64,000 nt of DNA from Natronococcus sp. A-GB7. Its GTDB lineage: Archaea; Halobacteriota; Halobacteria; Halobacteriales; Natrialbaceae. A model generated the notes under the pieces. It saw only the letters and a program-made list of their open reading frames with translations, made no database searches and was not told where the DNA came from. This document shows, piece by piece, positions 61,478 to 64,000 of this stretch. The position numbers and the translations under genes are program-made. Location of the stretch: positions 118,893-182,892 of the forward strand of contig NZ_JARUKV010000006.1 in assembly GCF_029688865.1 (NCBI RefSeq), read 5' to 3'. Position 1 is the stretch's first letter; every line of letters starts with the position of its first letter.

Positions 61478-62749
61478 ATGACCTTCTCCCATAGAATTGA
61501 CGATTTTTTGTTTTATGGGTGCGAGATAAATCCGGAAAGAGTTGGATTACCGGAGACCCTACGGACGAACCCGCCAACGGAAACATACTGCGCTGATATT
61601 TCTGCCCTCACGACTCGCGCGACTAATCTTCTGCATACAATTCTCTCTGAAAAGATAGCAGCACTCCATGCGGAGACGCAGCATATTATTCCTCTAAGTA
61701 GTGGGCTCGATTCACGAATTCTGCTCGAGGCGCTTCTGAAGCATGTCGATACAGAGAACATAACGACAGTCAGCTACGGCTCTCCTGGTACATGGGATTT
61801 CGAGATTCCCAAGGCAATCGCTAATGAGGTCGGTGTCACCCATCGGCAAATAGACCTCACAAGCAAGCAGACGGAGTGGTCGCTTTCTACGCTTGAGGCG
61901 CATGCTGCGACGTTGGATATCGGGCAAAACATCTTTGAGTCGTACCCGAACTCGCTGCCAGTTCACACGGTTTCTACCGAACGAAGTGTTATTTGGAGTG
62001 GGTTTTACGGAGCACTGACTGGAGGAAAGTTGATAAGCGATCGGCCGACCTGTTGGAGCGCGGCACAGCAGTATTTTACAGACTGGAACAAAAGTACGGA
62101 CTCGCCACTTCTCAGTGGTGAATATACGCCGGAAGCGTCGCTTCCATCCGAACCATGGCTTCCTTCCGACGTACTCGGATACGATCTGCAACTGAATCTT
62201 GGTGTTCGCCAACAGTGTAACACTGGACCTGGTGTGATCCATGACCCGGATCTGTATGAAGCACCGTATACAGACGACAGATGGATCCAGTTTTGGTGTC
62301 GAGTACCACGGGAGTATCGACAGGACCGCTCTCTGATCGAATCGATGTTCTATAACGTGTGTCAACACTCTCATGCCTATCCCTCCGATGGAAACTACGG
62401 AGCGCCTATCTCACGCAATAGCTATTTGGCCTTTGCGTGTGGTGCCTCCAAGGTCCTTTATGCGCGCGCAAAGGCAGCACTTTTTGATGGGCTTCATTAC
62501 CCTGATCCTCACGAAAACTACGTGAACTACGGCGCTGCTTTCCGATGCGATGAGCGCTTCCGAAAGATTGGTCGTGAAGCGCTTTCCAGTCTAGAGGAGC
62601 GCAATCTCTTTGAGGAGGCTGTCACTAATCGATGGAAGAAACACCTCCGGAAAGGAGGGCTCGGTAAGGAAATACAACTTTTGATATCCCTAGAGCTGTT
62701 TCTGCAAGTTGAAGACGAGAACCGGAAGTCATCCGCAGTTCGAGTATAG
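61478..62749 (+). CDS. Asparagine-synthase-related ATP pyrophosphatase (synthetase domain only)
   Basis: A 423-residue protein with the PP-loop PLSSGLDSRILLEALL (residues 72-87), YGSPGTWDFEIPKAIANEVG and a later VIWSGFYGALTGG, as in the synthetase domain of AsnB. It lacks a glutaminase domain altogether, and its N-terminal ~50 residues are unlike AsnB. The C-terminal half (RVPREYRQDRSLIESMFYNV) also matches such proteins. Many of these are found in polysaccharide loci, where they may amidate or otherwise activate carboxylates. Noticeably lower GC than the window average suggests transfer. A second such gene lies at 55669. Confidence 0.82.
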   Translation: MTFSHRIDDFLFYGCEINPERVGLPETLRTNPPTETYCADISALTTRATNLLHTILSEKIAALHAETQHIIPLSSGLDSRILLEALLKHVDTENITTVSYGSPGTWDFEIPKAIANEVGVTHRQIDLTSKQTEWSLSTLEAHAATLDIGQNIFESYPNSLPVHTVSTERSVIWSGFYGALTGGKLISDRPTCWSAAQQYFTDWNKSTDSPLLSGEYTPEASLPSEPWLPSDVLGYDLQLNLGVRQQCNTGPGVIHDPDLYEAPYTDDRWIQFWCRVPREYRQDRSLIESMFYNVCQHSHAYPSDGNYGAPISRNSYLAFACGASKVLYARAKAALFDGLHYPDPHENYVNYGAAFRCDERFRKIGREALSSLEERNLFEEAVTNRWKKHLRKGGLGKEIQLLISLELFLQVEDENRKSSAVRV

Positions 62750-63003
62750 ATGCCTCAGCAGCTCGGCAATACGGTACTCAGGATAGTTTGACAGCATCGA
62801 TGTTGGGTTTTGTTGATTAATACTTGTTATCTCACAACGCACCGTTTTAAGAGACAATCTGATCGACCTACAAATACACTACTATTACTACCTCTGGAAA
62901 TGAAAAGAGATAAGTTCGGAGAGAGTAGTGGTAGAATAAACAGCGAGTATCGTTTGCTGGATGTGGTTAGAATCAACATATATGAGACCGGAATAGAATA
63001 ACA

Positions 63004-63933
63004 ATGTCTACCTCGCTACCACTTGTGAGCGTTGTCATCCCCACGTATAATCGAAAGGACCTACTGCCAACCGCTATCGAGAGTGCCCTTGCTCAGACCT
63101 ACGATAATCTCGAGATTATCGTCGTCGACGACTGCTCCACTGATGGGACGCAAGAGTTGCTCAAGGAACGCTATGCAACGGAGGTTCGGTACCTTCGCCA
63201 TGATGAGAACCGCGGCGGTAGCGCAGCGCGGAACACGGGGATCGAAGCGGCGTCTGGGAAATACATCGCACTCCTCGATTCGGACGACGAATGGCTTCCA
63301 CGGAAAGTAGAGAAACAGGTCGATCGATTAGAAGAACTGTCCAAAGACTGGGTGGCAGCATACTGTGACTACCATCAAACAAGACGCTCATGGCTGATTG
63401 AAACGTTCGACAATATCTTCCCGAGAACGAGCGGCCAAGAGGGGGGGACAGAACTGATTGAAGACCTCCTCACCAAGCAGTTCGCCCACGGCGGTTCCTC
63501 CTCGTTAGTGATTCGAACAGCGACGTTAGAAGCACTCGGCGGCTTCGACGAACGGTTTCAGCGGCATCAGGACGTTGAGTTGTTACTTCGGTTGCTCCAG
63601 TGTGGAAAACTGGCGTACGTTGATGAGGAACTGTTTCGAAAGCACGATTCCGGAAATCCTGCCCTTGAGGACGTTGTCTCCTCCGATGAACTGTACCGAG
63701 AGCAGTTCTCGTCATTGATCAACGAGTACGAGCGCCGGGGTGCAGACATCACCGGGATCCATAACTATCGACTTGCCAAGTACTACTTTCGCAACGGGTT
63801 GTTCCGAAAGGGGTACCAAAATCTTCGTTTAGCATCCTATCCGGAGTTTCGAGACGTTGTCACGGTCCTTCTTGCCATCCTCAAAGGCACGAAACTCAAA
63901 ACCACAGAGGTTCGATCCCGGGTTGTCGAGTAA
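63004..63933 (+). CDS. Family 2 glycosyltransferase (soluble, GT-A fold)
   Basis: A 309-residue GT2 enzyme: SVVIPTYNRKDLLPTAIESA, IIVVDDCSTDGTQELL, HDENRGGSAARNTGIEAASG, the metal-binding ALLDSDDEWLP (DxD), LGGFDERFQRHQDVELLLRL, and a helical C-terminus without membrane segments. It probably adds a sugar to a lipid-linked or surface glycan at the inner face. It is preceded by an AT-rich 250-base spacer (62750-63003) with no gene but probable promoter sequence. It lies at the window end, and the locus likely continues beyond. Confidence 0.93.
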   Translation: MSTSLPLVSVVIPTYNRKDLLPTAIESALAQTYDNLEIIVVDDCSTDGTQELLKERYATEVRYLRHDENRGGSAARNTGIEAASGKYIALLDSDDEWLPRKVEKQVDRLEELSKDWVAAYCDYHQTRRSWLIETFDNIFPRTSGQEGGTELIEDLLTKQFAHGGSSSLVIRTATLEALGGFDERFQRHQDVELLLRLLQCGKLAYVDEELFRKHDSGNPALEDVVSSDELYREQFSSLINEYERRGADITGIHNYRLAKYYFRNGLFRKGYQNLRLASYPEFRDVVTVLLAILKGTKLKTTEVRSRVVE

Positions 63934-64000
63934 CGTAGTGGAGCCGATCTCGGGGAAGTTCTCGAGTTTTTCTCCGGTGGCCAATATCGAAAATACGTGC

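Overview
This window is haloarchaeal chromosome, most likely from the Natrialbales (Natrinema, Haloterrigena or Natronorubrum type). The evidence is high GC, very acidic proteins, twin-arginine and lipobox exoproteins with Asp/Glu linkers, many small CPxC zinc-finger proteins, HalOD1-type and DUF7342-type regulators, promoters that look leaderless with TATA boxes, and IS200/IS605 (IS1341-group) elements. The order-level placement is inference.

Layout. 0-11 kb is ordinary accessory chromosome: an MFS carrier, a GlcG/HbpS protein, two universal stress proteins around a cytochrome P450, a winged-helix regulator, a histidine kinase, a membrane hydrolase, an acidic lipoprotein and an exported amidohydrolase. 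At 11.6-14.5 kb a complete IS200/IS605 element (tnpA and tnpB) splits a ROK-family sugar kinase. At 15-20 kb there is a HalOD1 pair, an exported AstE/AspA-like zinc peptidase homologue and a tnpB-only element. 20.8-23.7 kb carries a nucleotide-sugar dehydrogenase and a membrane-anchored family 2 glycosyltransferase. 24-29.5 kb holds VapBC, lipoproteins, an aldo/keto reductase, a MaoC hydratase and an LVIVD-type exoprotein. 29.8-32.2 kb is a small island of regulator and toxin-antitoxin genes between short direct repeats; its TumE-like toxin carries two frameshifts. 33-40 kb has a BBE-type flavoprotein, an AglF-like nucleotidyltransferase, threonine synthase and an archaeal ATPase lying between direct repeats that contain the 5' end of thrC. 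40.6-45.6 kb encodes an exported carboxypeptidase, a subtilase and a second LVIVD protein. 43.7-47 kb is rich in relics. 47.5-64 kb is a surface-glycan locus: a second dehydrogenase/glycosyltransferase pair, a GT4 transferase, a 1243-residue protein with six repeats and a beta-helix, two asparagine-synthase-like proteins, a flippase, a GT2 and two exoproteins.

The most striking property is self-similarity. The dehydrogenase/GT2 module, the LVIVD protein, the AstE-like exoprotein and the acidic C-x(n)-CAETAAY lipoprotein each occur twice. Degenerate pieces of an epimerase (twice), the GT2, AglF and thrC lie between them. I read this as repeated segmental duplication and decay of a glycosylation/exoprotein island. 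Together the intact genes could make, modify (oxidise to uronate, possibly amidate) and flip a surface polysaccharide or N-glycan. That joint role is inferred from content and neighbourhood only.
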